In this document: piece by piece, positions 41,452 through 50,370 of the stretch
How positions within the stretch are numbered: the first letter of the stretch is position 1
How the letters are laid out: every line of letters begins with the position of its first letter
Source of the DNA: CAYPGJ01 sp964638515
Lineage (GTDB): Bacteria > Planctomycetota > Phycisphaerae > Phycisphaerales > UBA1924
Reading direction: 5' to 3'
Assembly (NCBI GenBank): GCA_964638515.1
Contig: CAZWZL010000016.1
Span: 1-55,878, forward strand
Length of the DNA stretch: 55,878 nucleotides
Made by a program: the position numbers and the translations under genes
The notes under the pieces: generated by a model
Told to the model about the DNA's origin: nothing
Databases searched by the model: none
What the model saw: only the letters and a program-made list of their open reading frames with translations

Positions 41452-43194
41452 TTATCGGCCCAGCGCGATCAGCTGTTGCAGCAGCTGATCCGTCGTGGAA
41501 ATAACCCGCGCCGCGGCGGAATAGCCCGTGGAGGTCTGGACCAGATCGATGAATTCCTGGCCCAGATCCACGTTGGACTGCTCGAGCGCTCCTCCGACGA
41601 TGCGCCCCGCCCCGAAATTCTGGGGCGCCGTGATGAGCGGCGTTCCCGAGTTCGGGCCCACGGAATAGAGATTGTTGCCGATGTCGACGAGCCCCTCGGC
41701 ATTGGTGAACGTGGCCATCACCATCTGGCCGATGGTCCGAGTCAGCCCATTCGAGAAGGCTCCGGTGAGAATCCCGTTCCCGCCGACCGAGAAGGCGGAG
41801 AGCACGCCCAGCTCCGATCCGTCCTGGAACACCGCGGCGATGGTGGAGCCCTGCGTCTGATTCGCGCTCGCGAGCGCCGTGACGGAGTTCCCCCCGGACA
41901 CGAAGTTCATCGCGAACGAGAGCGGGTTCTCCGCGCCCGTGTTTTCGCGGCCCACGGCGACCGTCACGGGGCTGTTGGTGATCAATCGCCCGGACGTGTC
42001 GAAGTCCAGCGCGCCGCTGGCGATGTTCAGGCCCGGTGCGGTGGTCGTGATGTTGTCGGGCGAATCCACGTAATACCGCCACGTGGTTCCCGTCGTTGAT
42101 GTCGAGTCGAGCACCATCGTGACATCCACGGTGATGGCGCGCCCGAGCGAGTCGAACACCGTAAAGCTCGTGCGAACGCTCTCCCCGTCGCCGGTCGTGC
42201 CCTGCGTGAACGTGAAGCGCGGCGGAGTCATGATCGCGCCCGTGGAATCCAGCAGCGTGACGTCGGTGTTGTCGATCACGACGTTGTTGGCCGATCCCGT
42301 GTTTCCGACGATCGTGATCTGACCGGCGCCGTTGATCTGTGCGCCGGTGGTCGCGCCGTCCGGGTTGGTGAGTCCCGGCACGATGCCCAGCGACTGGTCC
42401 AGATAGTTGAGGAAATCGCCCACCGTCGTAGCGGCCGTGATCGTGAGATCGGCCGTGGGGATCGTCGCCCCGCCGCGCTGCGCGCCGCTCATGCGATACG
42501 TGTACGGGAAGGGCCCTCCGAACAGCGCGGTGCCCGGCGCCGCGTTGGGATCCTGCAGCGTGCTGAGCAGGTCCGAGGCCACCATCGGGACCGCGGCCGT
42601 GGTCACGAACGGCTGATCGAAGATGTTGGCTGATCCCCGGGTCGGCGTCGATCCGTTCGCGTTCAGGTTTCCGGCGAAGTCCACGTTTCGAGTGGCTTCG
42701 GCGAGCGTCAGCGAGCCGATCGGAATGTTGATGGGCACGCGCTGCCCTTCCACCACGTTGAAGTCCTCGTCCACCCCGAAGCCCATCACGCGCTCGCCGG
42801 TGATCGTCACCAGGTCGCGCTGCGCGGACAACTGGAACGCGCCGGAGCGCGTGTAGATCTGCTGTCCGCCCCGATCGACCACGAACAGCCCGTTGCCCTC
42901 GATGGCCAGGTCCGTGGCGACGCCGGTGGCCGCGATGGCTCCGTTGGCGAAGTTGCGCTGTGTGCCCGCGATGCTGACGCCCAACCCGACCTGCGTCGGG
43001 TTGGTGCCGCCCGAGGACCCGCCCGGGCTGGTGCCCGAGGACAGCGTGCGGCTGAACGTCGGCGCGAACAACATCCGGTTGGACTTGTACGCCGTCGTGT
43101 TCACATTGGCGATGTTGTTACCGATGACGTCCAGCCGGCGCGAGTTCGCGATCAGCCCGGACAGCCCGGTCAGCAATGCGGTTGTTGAAGCCAT
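41452..43194 (-). CDS. flgE: Flagellar hook protein FlgE
   Basis: A 580-residue hook subunit. The N-terminal rod-family helix LSGLIANSRRLDVIGNNIANVNTTAYK (key part VIGNNIANVNTTAYK) and the C-terminal helix NVDLGQEFIDLVQTSTGYSAAARVISTTDQLLQ (key part EFIDLVQTSTGYSAAARVI) are diagnostic. Between them are FlgE D1 motifs (FVVDRGGQQIYTRSGAFQL) and an enlarged Thr/Gly/Asp-rich surface domain; length is above the 400 residues of enteric FlgE. It follows the TIGR02530 gene after a 162-base gap that shows no recognisable gene. Confidence 0.96.
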   Translation of the reverse strand: MASTTALLTGLSGLIANSRRLDVIGNNIANVNTTAYKSNRMLFAPTFSRTLSSGTSPGGSSGGTNPTQVGLGVSIAGTQRNFANGAIAATGVATDLAIEGNGLFVVDRGGQQIYTRSGAFQLSAQRDLVTITGERVMGFGVDEDFNVVEGQRVPINIPIGSLTLAEATRNVDFAGNLNANGSTPTRGSANIFDQPFVTTAAVPMVASDLLSTLQDPNAAPGTALFGGPFPYTYRMSGAQRGGATIPTADLTITAATTVGDFLNYLDQSLGIVPGLTNPDGATTGAQINGAGQITIVGNTGSANNVVIDNTDVTLLDSTGAIMTPPRFTFTQGTTGDGESVRTSFTVFDSLGRAITVDVTMVLDSTSTTGTTWRYYVDSPDNITTTAPGLNIASGALDFDTSGRLITNSPVTVAVGRENTGAENPLSFAMNFVSGGNSVTALASANQTQGSTIAAVFQDGSELGVLSAFSVGGNGILTGAFSNGLTRTIGQMVMATFTNAEGLVDIGNNLYSVGPNSGTPLITAPQNFGAGRIVGGALEQSNVDLGQEFIDLVQTSTGYSAAARVISTTDQLLQQLIALGR

Positions 43195-43356
43195 AGCGGA
43201 TGCTCCTGCGCATTCGGGAACTTCCGTCCCGCGCGCTTCCTTGACGCCGCCTCACGCACGCCGGCTCACGCTCCGCGTCACCAGCCTCTCACCTGCTCCG
43301 TCTCGCGAGGCCTCCCGCCGCGCGTCCCCGAGAAGCCCATTCACCCTCCACCGGCT

Positions 43357-43845
43357 TCAGGCTCCGAGCGCCCTCGCCAATGCCGGATGAGCGGGCAACC
43401 TTCCCAGCGAAATCGGCGCCGAGCCCGCGCCCCCCGACGGATCAACGCCTGCTCCCGTCGTGACGACCGCGTCGACACCGGTGATTACCCCCGCTCCGAC
43501 GCCGTCGGACCGCCCGACAATCGTTCGAGAGCCCACGTCGATCGTCAGCGCGTGACCGTCCACCAGCACCAGCGCGCGAACGGCGCCCGAGGCCTCCGCG
43601 GCGTCAACCGCTGCCGACACGCGCCGCAACTGCGCTTCGGAGAGCGCAACGGACACGCCCTCTCCCATGTGAACCTGGCGCCCGGTCTCGACGCGCCCCT
43701 CGCGCGCACGCTCGAGCAGCGATTCGAACGACGCGCCATCAGCGCCAAGCGATGTGGCGCCGGTCGAGGACGTGACGCCGCGCGTGACGCCCGCAAGCCG
43801 ACGGAGCAGCTCTCCTCCCGCGATGGAAGAGCCGTCAGGGCTCAT
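43357..43845 (-). CDS. Flagellar operon protein, TIGR02530-like
   Basis: A 162-residue protein. Its middle part, VALSEAQLRRVSAAVDAAEASGAVRALVLVDGHALTIDVGSRTIV (key parts VALSEAQLRRVSAAVDAAE and ALVLVDGHALTIDV), resembles the TIGR02530 family found in Bacillus and other bacteria between flgD and flgE, as here. Its biochemical role is not established; linkage suggests hook assembly. The ATG at 43845 overlaps the flgD stop (ATGA). The remaining N- and C-terminal parts are low-complexity. Confidence 0.8.
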   Translation of the reverse strand: MSPDGSSIAGGELLRRLAGVTRGVTSSTGATSLGADGASFESLLERAREGRVETGRQVHMGEGVSVALSEAQLRRVSAAVDAAEASGAVRALVLVDGHALTIDVGSRTIVGRSDGVGAGVITGVDAVVTTGAGVDPSGGAGSAPISLGRLPAHPALARALGA

Positions 43846-44279
43846 CGCGCGGGCTCGGCGGGCGTGTTCTCAGCGATCTGCATCACGTTTCTCACGAATG
43901 CGCCGACGCCGCTCCTCAGCACGATCCGCGCGCCCTCACGCGTGTTGCTCACGCCGGCGACGACTCCCTGGACTTCGGCGCCCTGATCGGTGAGCGCGAG
44001 CACGCGTCGGCCGATGAGGCCGCCCGCGGAGGAGAACTCGTTCTGACGCACCATCGCTTCGAGCGACGACTTGAGCGACGCGTTCGATTCGATGGAGCGG
44101 ATGCTCGATATCTGTTCGAGGATGGCCTTGGAGTCGGTCGGGGCCAGTGGGTCCTGGCGCGCCAGCTCCGTCGTCATGATCTTGATGAAGTCCTCGCTCG
44201 ACAGGGTGTTGAAGCCCGTCGCCCGCGCCGATGTCGACGACGACAGCGGCCCGCTGATGCCGGTGGCAAAAGAAGACAT
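43842..44279 (-). CDS. flgD: Hook-capping protein FlgD, short form
   Basis: A 145-residue protein with the conserved FlgD N-terminal region (LSSEDFIKIMTTELARQDPLAPTDSKAILEQISSIRSIES is the block; key part FIKIMTTELARQDPLAPTDS) and then a short Tudor-like region (LIGRRVLALTDQGAEVQGVVAGV). FlgD caps the growing hook during assembly. It lacks the Ig-like domain of the roughly 230-residue enteric protein, but the length matches the short Bacillus-type FlgD. GGAGGTGAT stands 3 bases before the ATG at 44279, an unusually close and strong ribosome site. Confidence 0.94.
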   Translation of the reverse strand: MSSFATGISGPLSSSTSARATGFNTLSSEDFIKIMTTELARQDPLAPTDSKAILEQISSIRSIESNASLKSSLEAMVRQNEFSSAGGLIGRRVLALTDQGAEVQGVVAGVSNTREGARIVLRSGVGAFVRNVMQIAENTPAEPAR

Positions 44280-44348
44280 GCGATCACCTCCGCGCGTGTG
44301 CGCGTTCTGTCTGACTCACGCCGGCGCCTCCGCGCCGACCGGCCCTGG

Positions 44349-46109
44349 TTACACCAGCGCGTCCACGCCGATGCGCACCCATTCCTCACGCCAGGCTCCG
44401 CCCAGCGCGCCCGCAAAGCCCGGCGATCCACGCCGGTCCTGCGGCTCTCCGTCGTGACGATCCCGGCCTCCGCCGGTGTCGCCACGCGTCTTCCCCTCAC
44501 CCGCGTCGGGGGACGATCGGCTTCCCTGCCATCGTCCCTCCCCCGACGAGGAGTCGTTGTTCGCAGCGCCTCCCTGCCCCGCGCTCGTCAGCTGCACCTG
44601 CAGCCGTTCCACGCCCAGCCCCTTCGCCTCCAGCGCGGAGCGCAGCGAGTCCAATCTTGATCCCAGCAAGTCGCGTGCCTCGAGCGTCGTCACCTCGAAG
44701 GTGGCGCGCACCACGCCCCCGGTCAGCTCCATCCGGATCCGCATCGACCCCAGCGTCTCCGGCTCCAGACGCACGGTCACCGCGCCGCCCTTCTGCTGCA
44801 CCGCGGCCATCAGCCCGCGTGACGCCGCCGCCTCGACATCAGCGCCGCGACCGGCCAGCATCTCCGCCGCGCCCGGCTTGATCGCCTCGCGCGCCGGTTT
44901 CGTGGCGCCGAAGTTCGTCAGCCCGATGGTCGCGGGGTTCTCCGGCGCGGGTTTCGCGCTCGCCGCGGGCTCATGCCCCGGCTCCGCCTTGGGCGCGCTG
45001 ACGCCGATCGATCCGCTCGTCCGCGCGTCACGACCCTTCGATTCGCCGCGGGACTCCTGCCTGGAGTTCCCCGAATCGGTCGACGCGCTCTGAGCGACCG
45101 CGCCGTCTCGCGCCTCGGGCGCGCCGGCCTCCACCACCGAACCGCGAGCACTCTCGCTCGCGCGCTCCGCGCGCGGCTCCGTCACCCGCGCGGCGTCGAT
45201 CAGCCGGTCCAGCGCCAAACGCCCTTCGGCCCGCTCCAGCACGCTCGAAGGAGACGTTCGTTCGCGCCCCGCCCCTTCCCCGGCCCGCTCCGCACGACCA
45301 GCGTGCGACTCCGCTTGCGCCGCGATTCGCCGGATCTCCTGCGCCTCTTCCTCCCCGACCCCCGAATCCTCGACGTGCGAGCCGGACAGCGCGCCCTGCG
45401 CCTCCGGCTCGGGAATGTCATGCACGATCTCTGGCGAATTGCCCTCGCCCGTCCAAGGCTCAACGCGCGCCGCAATGGACGCAGTCCGACGCGCTTCGCG
45501 CGCCGGCAAACCGGACTGCGCCTCGCGCGGCGCCTGGGCAACCTCCGGCCGAACCTCCACCGTTGGAGCCGCCGATGTTCGGGCCTGCTCGCTCTCTGCG
45601 TCGATCAGCGCGTGCGCCAACTCCGCTTCGCCGAGCGCCTTGGCCTCCGTCTTCACGGCAAGAACCGCGCTCGCGTTCGATTCCGTGTCGCCGGTCCGCC
45701 TGATCTCGTGCGAAGTCTCCTCAGGAGATCCTTCCGTCTTCGATGAGGGGCTGGGCTCCAAAGCCGTCGATCCCTCTTCCGCGGTCTCGTATTCCGATCC
45801 TTCAGTTGCGGACGCGACCGGTTCCTGCGCTTCGCGCGCCGGTTCCTGCGCCCCGGACGCGCCTTCCTGCGCTTCCGCCGGCGGGCCCGGCTCCACCGCC
45901 ACCGGGGATGGTCCGCCCTCAGGTGCGCGCGCCCTCAACTCGCTCGCGGGCCCGCGCTGAGGCTCCGCATTCGCGCGCTCCGCCCGCTTCAACGCGCCCG
46001 AAAACCGCTCCGCCTTCGCCGTTTCGCCCGTGCGCACGCCCGATTCCGGGCGCACCTTCCCCGGCGCGCCCCCTTGCAGCATCAGGCTCTCAACCGGGCT
46101 TGGCCCCAC
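44349..46109 (-). CDS. fliK: Flagellar hook-length control protein FliK
   Basis: A 586-residue protein. The first 430 residues are low-complexity (Glu, Ala, Pro, Ser), as in other FliK ruler regions. The C-terminal Flg_hook domain is clear: GAVTVRLEPETLGSMRIRMELTGG followed by VRATFEVTTLEARDLLGSRLDSLRSALEAKGLGVERLQVQL (key parts VRLEPETLGSMRIRMEL and ALEAKGLGVERLQVQL). FliK measures the hook and triggers the FlhB switch. The GTG at 46109 has GGAG 7 bases upstream and overlaps the motE-like gene by 20 bases; an ATG at 46082 is an alternative start. Confidence 0.92.
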   Translation of the reverse strand: MGPSPVESLMLQGGAPGKVRPESGVRTGETAKAERFSGALKRAERANAEPQRGPASELRARAPEGGPSPVAVEPGPPAEAQEGASGAQEPAREAQEPVASATEGSEYETAEEGSTALEPSPSSKTEGSPEETSHEIRRTGDTESNASAVLAVKTEAKALGEAELAHALIDAESEQARTSAAPTVEVRPEVAQAPREAQSGLPAREARRTASIAARVEPWTGEGNSPEIVHDIPEPEAQGALSGSHVEDSGVGEEEAQEIRRIAAQAESHAGRAERAGEGAGRERTSPSSVLERAEGRLALDRLIDAARVTEPRAERASESARGSVVEAGAPEARDGAVAQSASTDSGNSRQESRGESKGRDARTSGSIGVSAPKAEPGHEPAASAKPAPENPATIGLTNFGATKPAREAIKPGAAEMLAGRGADVEAAASRGLMAAVQQKGGAVTVRLEPETLGSMRIRMELTGGVVRATFEVTTLEARDLLGSRLDSLRSALEAKGLGVERLQVQLTSAGQGGAANNDSSSGEGRWQGSRSSPDAGEGKTRGDTGGGRDRHDGEPQDRRGSPGFAGALGGAWREEWVRIGVDALV

Positions 46110-46794
46110 TCGCGGTCTCCTTCTCGCCGCGAGCCTCGAGCCCGCGCGTCCGAAGCCGCTCCAGCAAGTCCGCTGCCACGCTCGCGTCCGTGAACTCCGC
46201 CAGCACCTTCGACGCCGATCGCCCCTGCATCGAATTCAGGTAGCTCACCACCTGGTCGATCTCGCCTCGATCGATCAGCGCCTGGAACGCGGCCTTGGCC
46301 TGATCGGGCTTCAGCGTCTCATACAGGCGAAGCGCCTTCTCAAACTGCTCGCTGCCCTCGACCTCCGCGATCTGCGCGCGCATGGCCTCGAACGCCGCCC
46401 GCTCCTCCCCCAGCCTCGCCAGCGCCCGATCGACCTCGTCCCGCTCCCGCGTGAGCGTGCGTCGAAGATCCTCCGATTCCCGGCGCATCCGCTCGAGCGC
46501 CTGCCGTCGAAGCTCATCGCTCTGGCCCGCGATCTGCAGTGATTCCGACGCGGTGAGCGGCGCCTCCTTTTTCCTGGCCTCCTCATCCGCCGCCAAGCGC
46601 TTGGCTTCCTCCGCCTCCGCTGCCTTCTTCTCCCGCTCCTTCTGCTGCGCCACGGTCTCGCGCAGCATCTCCCGAACCTCACTGATCCGCTCTCCGTTGA
46701 GCCGGCCCGTAGCGCCCAGCCACCCCAGGAACGCGCCGACGCCCAGCAGATTCGCGACCGCCATCACCGACACAATCGTCCACACCAGCTTCAT
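46090..46794 (-). CDS. MotE-like / MgtE N-domain flagellar protein
   Basis: A 234-residue protein with an N-terminal membrane anchor (about 5-27), a long charged coiled coil (about 40-145) and a C-terminal domain resembling the MgtE intracellular N domain (LYETLKPDQAKAAFQALIDRGEIDQVVSYLNSMQGRSASKVL; key part LKPDQAKAAFQALID). This layout matches MotE, described in Helicobacter as a chaperone of the motor spacer MotC, and similar genes beside fliJ in many bacteria. Its role here is inferred from that layout. The ATG at 46794 overlaps the fliJ stop (ATGA). Confidence 0.78.
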   Translation of the reverse strand: MKLVWTIVSVMAVANLLGVGAFLGWLGATGRLNGERISEVREMLRETVAQQKEREKKAAEAEEAKRLAADEEARKKEAPLTASESLQIAGQSDELRRQALERMRRESEDLRRTLTRERDEVDRALARLGEERAAFEAMRAQIAEVEGSEQFEKALRLYETLKPDQAKAAFQALIDRGEIDQVVSYLNSMQGRSASKVLAEFTDASVAADLLERLRTRGLEARGEKETASGAKPG

Positions 46795-47255
46795 GCCAGA
46801 CGCTCCTTGGTCCGCGCCGCCCGCATGACCGCAATCTCATCCACCGCCTCGCGCTCGCGCCGGTCCTGATCGCGCTTCCATTCCTCGAACCGATGCTCCT
46901 TCAGCAGCTCCACCGCGCGACGCGAACGCGCCGCCTCCAGCAGCTCGCCCCGCGCCCGCTCGATCCGCCGATACAGTCCCGCGAGCGACACCGCGAGCCG
47001 CTCCGCCTCCGACACCATCCGCAGCGACGCCGACGCGTGCATGCGAACCTCCTCCATCGCCACCGGCCCGCCGGATTGCCCCAGCGCCACGCGCAGCTCC
47101 GCGCGCCCGCCACGCAGCGAGTCGTTCCACGCCCGCAGCCGGTCCTCCATGCCCAGCCGCTCGCGCTCCAACTCTCCCACCGCCCGCTGCTTCTCCTGCT
47201 CCGCCGCACGACGCTGCCCCAGCACCGGCTCGAGATTGAATCGGAACTTCGCCAA
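46791..47255 (-). CDS. fliJ: Flagellar export chaperone/ATPase stalk FliJ
   Basis: A 154-residue, almost wholly helical coiled-coil protein starting MAKFRFNLEPVLGQRRAAEQE, as FliJ proteins do. FliJ sits in the centre of the FliI hexamer, like the gamma stalk of F1-ATPase. The start is a TTG at 47255, with the near-perfect ribosome site GGGGAGGTGATCC directly before it; this site includes the fliI stop codon. No ATG fits the family N-terminus. Confidence 0.93.
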   Translation of the reverse strand: MAKFRFNLEPVLGQRRAAEQEKQRAVGELERERLGMEDRLRAWNDSLRGGRAELRVALGQSGGPVAMEEVRMHASASLRMVSEAERLAVSLAGLYRRIERARGELLEAARSRRAVELLKEHRFEEWKRDQDRREREAVDEIAVMRAARTKERLA

Positions 47256-47268
47256 GGATCACCTCCCC
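47253..47268 (-). promoter_or_regulatory. Very strong ribosome binding site overlapping the fliI stop, TTG start of fliJ
   Basis: GGGGAGGTGATCC then TTG: GGAGGTGATC is complementary over 10 bases to the 3' end of bacterial 16S rRNA. The TGA inside it is the stop codon of fliI. A strong site beside a weak start codon couples the two genes and decides the start of fliJ. Confidence 0.7.
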
Positions 47269-48602
47269 TTGCCCAGTTGCTGCAACATCCCCCCCGCCTC
47301 CACCGCGAGCGCAAGCAGCCGCTTGCGCGAATCCTCGAACGACTCCGCCTCGCCCGACCCCTGCTGCAGCAACGCGTCGATCCGGCCCCGGAGCGCGATC
47401 GCCACATCCGCCATCGGGTTTGAGCCGCGCGCGTACGCGCCGATCTGCACCAGCTCCTCCACCTCTCGAAACGCCGCGATCAGCCGCTGAATCTGCCGTC
47501 GCGCGGCTGTGTGACCCGGCTCGCACACCTCGTCCGCCACGCGGCTGACCGAATCCAGCACGTCGATGGCGGGGTAGTGCCCCCGATGCGCCAGCTTGCG
47601 CGAGAGAACCACGTGCCCGTCGAGAATGCCGCGCGCCGCGTCCGAGATCGGCTCGGTCAGGTCGTCACCCTCCACGAGGATGGTGTAGAACCCCGTCACC
47701 GAGCCGCCGCCCTCCACCGCGCCCGCGCGCTCCAGCAACGTCGGAAGGAGCGAAAACACGCTGGGCGTGTACCCCTTCGTCGCCGGCGGTTCCCCCACCG
47801 ACAAGCCCACCTGCCGCTGCGCCTGCGCCAGACGCGTGACCGAGTCCATCATCAGCATCACGTCCGCGCCGTCGTCCCGAAATCGCTCCGCGATCGACGC
47901 GGCCGCCATCGCCGCGCGAATCCGCAGCAGCGGGCTCTCATCGCTCGTGGCCACAACCACCACACTTCGCGCGAGCCCCGCCTCCCCCAGCGAATGCTCC
48001 ACGAAGTCCCGCACCTCGCGCCCGCGCTCGCCCACCAGCGCAATCACGCTCACGTCCGCCCGCGTGCGCTTCGCGATCGTCCCCAGCAGCGTTGACTTCC
48101 CCACGCCCGGCCCCGCGAACACACCGACCCGCTGCCCCTTGCCCACGGTGGTAAGGAGATCAACCGCGCGCACGCCCGTCACCAGCGACTCACGGATGCG
48201 CCGGCGTCGCATCGGCCCGATCGGAGAAGGCGCGAGCGCCGTCGGCCACACGTTGGTGATCGGCCCCTTCCCGTCGATAGGACGTCCCAGCGCGTCCACC
48301 ACGCGCCCCAACAGCCCCCGCCCGGCCCGCACCGTCCCGGCGGACTGCTCGCCCCGCACCGTCTCTCCCGTCCGGATCCCGGCCGTCGAACCCAGCAGCA
48401 TCACGATCGCACGCTCGCCTTCGAACCCCACCACCTCGCCGACCCGGGACGCGTCGCCCTCTCCCACACGCACGAAAGAACCCACGGCCAGAGGCAGCTC
48501 ATCCACCAGCACCGTCAGGCCCTTGAGCGCGGCCACCGAGCCGCGCAGTTCCATCGGCTGCGACCGGGCCACTTCGTCGAACGCCCACGCGAGCGCGCTC
48601 AC
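47259..48602 (-). CDS. fliI: Flagellum-specific ATPase FliI
   Basis: A 447-residue F1-like ATPase that unloads export substrates at the flagellar gate. Walker A GPGVGKST near 165-172, Walker B (VMLMMDSVTRLAQAQRQ), ALVGERGREVRDFVEHSLG and VVLSRKLAHRGHYPAIDVLDS (key part HRGHYPAIDVLDS) are conserved. The GTG at 48602 overlaps the fliH stop (GTGA); longer reading from 48710 would run 36 residues back into fliH. Length is as in other FliI. Confidence 0.96.
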   Translation of the reverse strand: MSALAWAFDEVARSQPMELRGSVAALKGLTVLVDELPLAVGSFVRVGEGDASRVGEVVGFEGERAIVMLLGSTAGIRTGETVRGEQSAGTVRAGRGLLGRVVDALGRPIDGKGPITNVWPTALAPSPIGPMRRRRIRESLVTGVRAVDLLTTVGKGQRVGVFAGPGVGKSTLLGTIAKRTRADVSVIALVGERGREVRDFVEHSLGEAGLARSVVVVATSDESPLLRIRAAMAAASIAERFRDDGADVMLMMDSVTRLAQAQRQVGLSVGEPPATKGYTPSVFSLLPTLLERAGAVEGGGSVTGFYTILVEGDDLTEPISDAARGILDGHVVLSRKLAHRGHYPAIDVLDSVSRVADEVCEPGHTAARRQIQRLIAAFREVEELVQIGAYARGSNPMADVAIALRGRIDALLQQGSGEAESFEDSRKRLLALAVEAGGMLQQLGKGR

Positions 48603-49306
48603 CCGCCGCCCTCCGGATCGGACGCATCGCCGAGCAGCGCCTCCGCGATGCGCGCCAACTGTGTTTCCACGCACGCATCCACGCTCCCCCGCGATGATCG
48701 AACCACGCACCCGCCGCGCGTCACTCCGGGGTCGTCCATCATCTCGACGTGCCCGGCGCGCCCGAACCGGCGAAGGATCCCGCCCAGGAGACCCTCCACG
48801 TTCGATCGATCATCCGGGTGCACCGCCACCACCGCGCGCGTGTTGGCCGCGACGACTTCCAGTGCGCTCTCCAACGCTCGGGCCGCGACCTCGTTGTCGA
48901 TCTCCACGACGCGATGCACGATGCGCGAGGCGATCGCCAGCGCCAATCGCACGCCGTCCATCCGGAGTTCCGCGAGCAGCTGATCCCGCTGCCCCTCGAA
49001 CCGCGCCGCCGCTTCCTCCCACACCCCGACCAGACGAGAGATCTCCTGCGCATCCGCTTCGAGCGCGGCCTCACGACCCTCGCGCTGTCCCAGCGCCATC
49101 CCCTCCGCGTGACCGGCAGCCCGACCCGTCTCCGCCGCGCCCGCGATCAGCCTCTCGCGCTCACGGTGAGCCTCGGCCACGATCGCCTCAGCCTGCGCTC
49201 GCGCGCGGACGAGCAACGCCTCCCCCTGTCGCGCGAGGTCGCTGAGGTCGAGCACCACCGCGTCCCGAACCATCGTCCCCGCATCCGCCCGTCTGATGAG
49301 CCCCAT
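48599..49306 (-). CDS. fliH: Flagellar export regulator FliH
   Basis: A 235-residue protein with a helical, Ala/Arg/Glu-rich first half (LVRARAQAEAIVAEAHRERERL) containing GxxxG-like repeats (GRAAGHAEGMALGQREGREA) typical of FliH, and a C-terminal FliH/HrpE domain (LALAIASRIVHRVVEIDNE, ALEVVAANTRAVVAVHPDD). FliH binds FliI and keeps it docked to the C-ring. It lies 10 bases after fliG and is coupled to fliI. Confidence 0.92.
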   Translation of the reverse strand: MGLIRRADAGTMVRDAVVLDLSDLARQGEALLVRARAQAEAIVAEAHRERERLIAGAAETGRAAGHAEGMALGQREGREAALEADAQEISRLVGVWEEAAARFEGQRDQLLAELRMDGVRLALAIASRIVHRVVEIDNEVAARALESALEVVAANTRAVVAVHPDDRSNVEGLLGGILRRFGRAGHVEMMDDPGVTRGGCVVRSSRGSVDACVETQLARIAEALLGDASDPEGGG

Positions 49307-49316
49307 ACGCCTCTCC

Positions 49317-50354
49317 TCAGACGATCATGCCCTCGTCGCCGCGACCCGCGATCACGATCTCGCCCGAGTCCTCCAGGCGACGGACGATGTCCACGATGCG
49401 CTGCTGCGCCGACTCGACGTCGCTCACGCGCACCGGGCCCATGAACTCCATGTCCTCCCGGATGAGCTGCGCCGCACGCTCCGACATGTTGCCGAACACT
49501 TTCTTCTTGAGGTCCTCCGACGCCGTCTTGAGCGCCAGCGACAACTCGTCGTTGTCCACCTCCTTGAGCACCGACTGGATCCCCTTGTCATCCACCTGCA
49601 GGATGTCCTCGAACACGAACATCAAGCGGCGGATCTGCTCCACGAGGTCCTGATCCTCGACCTCGAGCCCCTCCATGATCTGCTTCTCCGTCCCGCGATC
49701 GACGAGATTCAGGATCTCCGCCACGGCGTCCACTCCGCCGGCCTTCTCCATCGACTGACCGATGAGGTTCGACAGACGCATCTCCAGCCCACGCTCCACC
49801 TCGCGGATCACCTCGGGATTCGTCTGCTCCATGTTCGCCACCCGCTTGATCACCTCCACCTGCTTCTGCGCCGGCAGCCCGCTCACGATCTCCGACGCCT
49901 TGTGGTGCGGCAGATGACAGACGATCAGCGCGATCGTCTGCGGATGCTCGTCCTGGATGAACGTCAGCAGATTATCGCTCTCGGCCTTCTGCAGGAACGA
50001 GAACGGCGCCTTGCGCACCTGCGTCTGGATCTGCCCCAGCATCTTTTCCGCGGCCTTCGCGTCCATCGTCTGCTTGAGCAGCACCTTGGCGTACTCCAGC
50101 CCGCCTTCCGCCATGTGCTGCGCAGCGATCGTCAGGTTATAGAACTCCTCCACCACCCGATCTCGAAGCACAGACGGAACCCGACCCAACCCGGCCAGCT
50201 CGCGCGTCACCTGCTCCACCGCCTCGGCGGGGAGCTGCTTGAGCACCTGCCCGGCGATCATCGCGTCCACGCTCAACAGAATGATGGCCGCCTTGGTCAG
50301 CCCATCCAATTCTTCCGGATTGTCGGGGAGCCGCTCCCCAGGCTTGCGAGGCAT
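49317..50354 (-). CDS. fliG: Flagellar motor switch protein FliG
   Basis: A 345-residue C-ring protein with the normal three domains: N-terminal (LTKAAIILLSVDAMIAGQVL, binds FliF), middle with the EHPQTIALIVCHLP motif (binds FliM), and C-terminal with charged residues that contact the stator (GGVDAVAEILNLVDRGTEKQIMEGLEVEDQDLVEQIRRLMFVFEDI; key part AEILNLVDRGTEKQIMEGLE). The EHPQ motif is intact although no fliM is present in this locus. It follows fliF by 16 bases. Confidence 0.97.
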   Translation of the reverse strand: MPRKPGERLPDNPEELDGLTKAAIILLSVDAMIAGQVLKQLPAEAVEQVTRELAGLGRVPSVLRDRVVEEFYNLTIAAQHMAEGGLEYAKVLLKQTMDAKAAEKMLGQIQTQVRKAPFSFLQKAESDNLLTFIQDEHPQTIALIVCHLPHHKASEIVSGLPAQKQVEVIKRVANMEQTNPEVIREVERGLEMRLSNLIGQSMEKAGGVDAVAEILNLVDRGTEKQIMEGLEVEDQDLVEQIRRLMFVFEDILQVDDKGIQSVLKEVDNDELSLALKTASEDLKKKVFGNMSERAAQLIREDMEFMGPVRVSDVESAQQRIVDIVRRLEDSGEIVIAGRGDEGMIV

Positions 50355-50370
50355 GGCGTCATCCGTCTCC

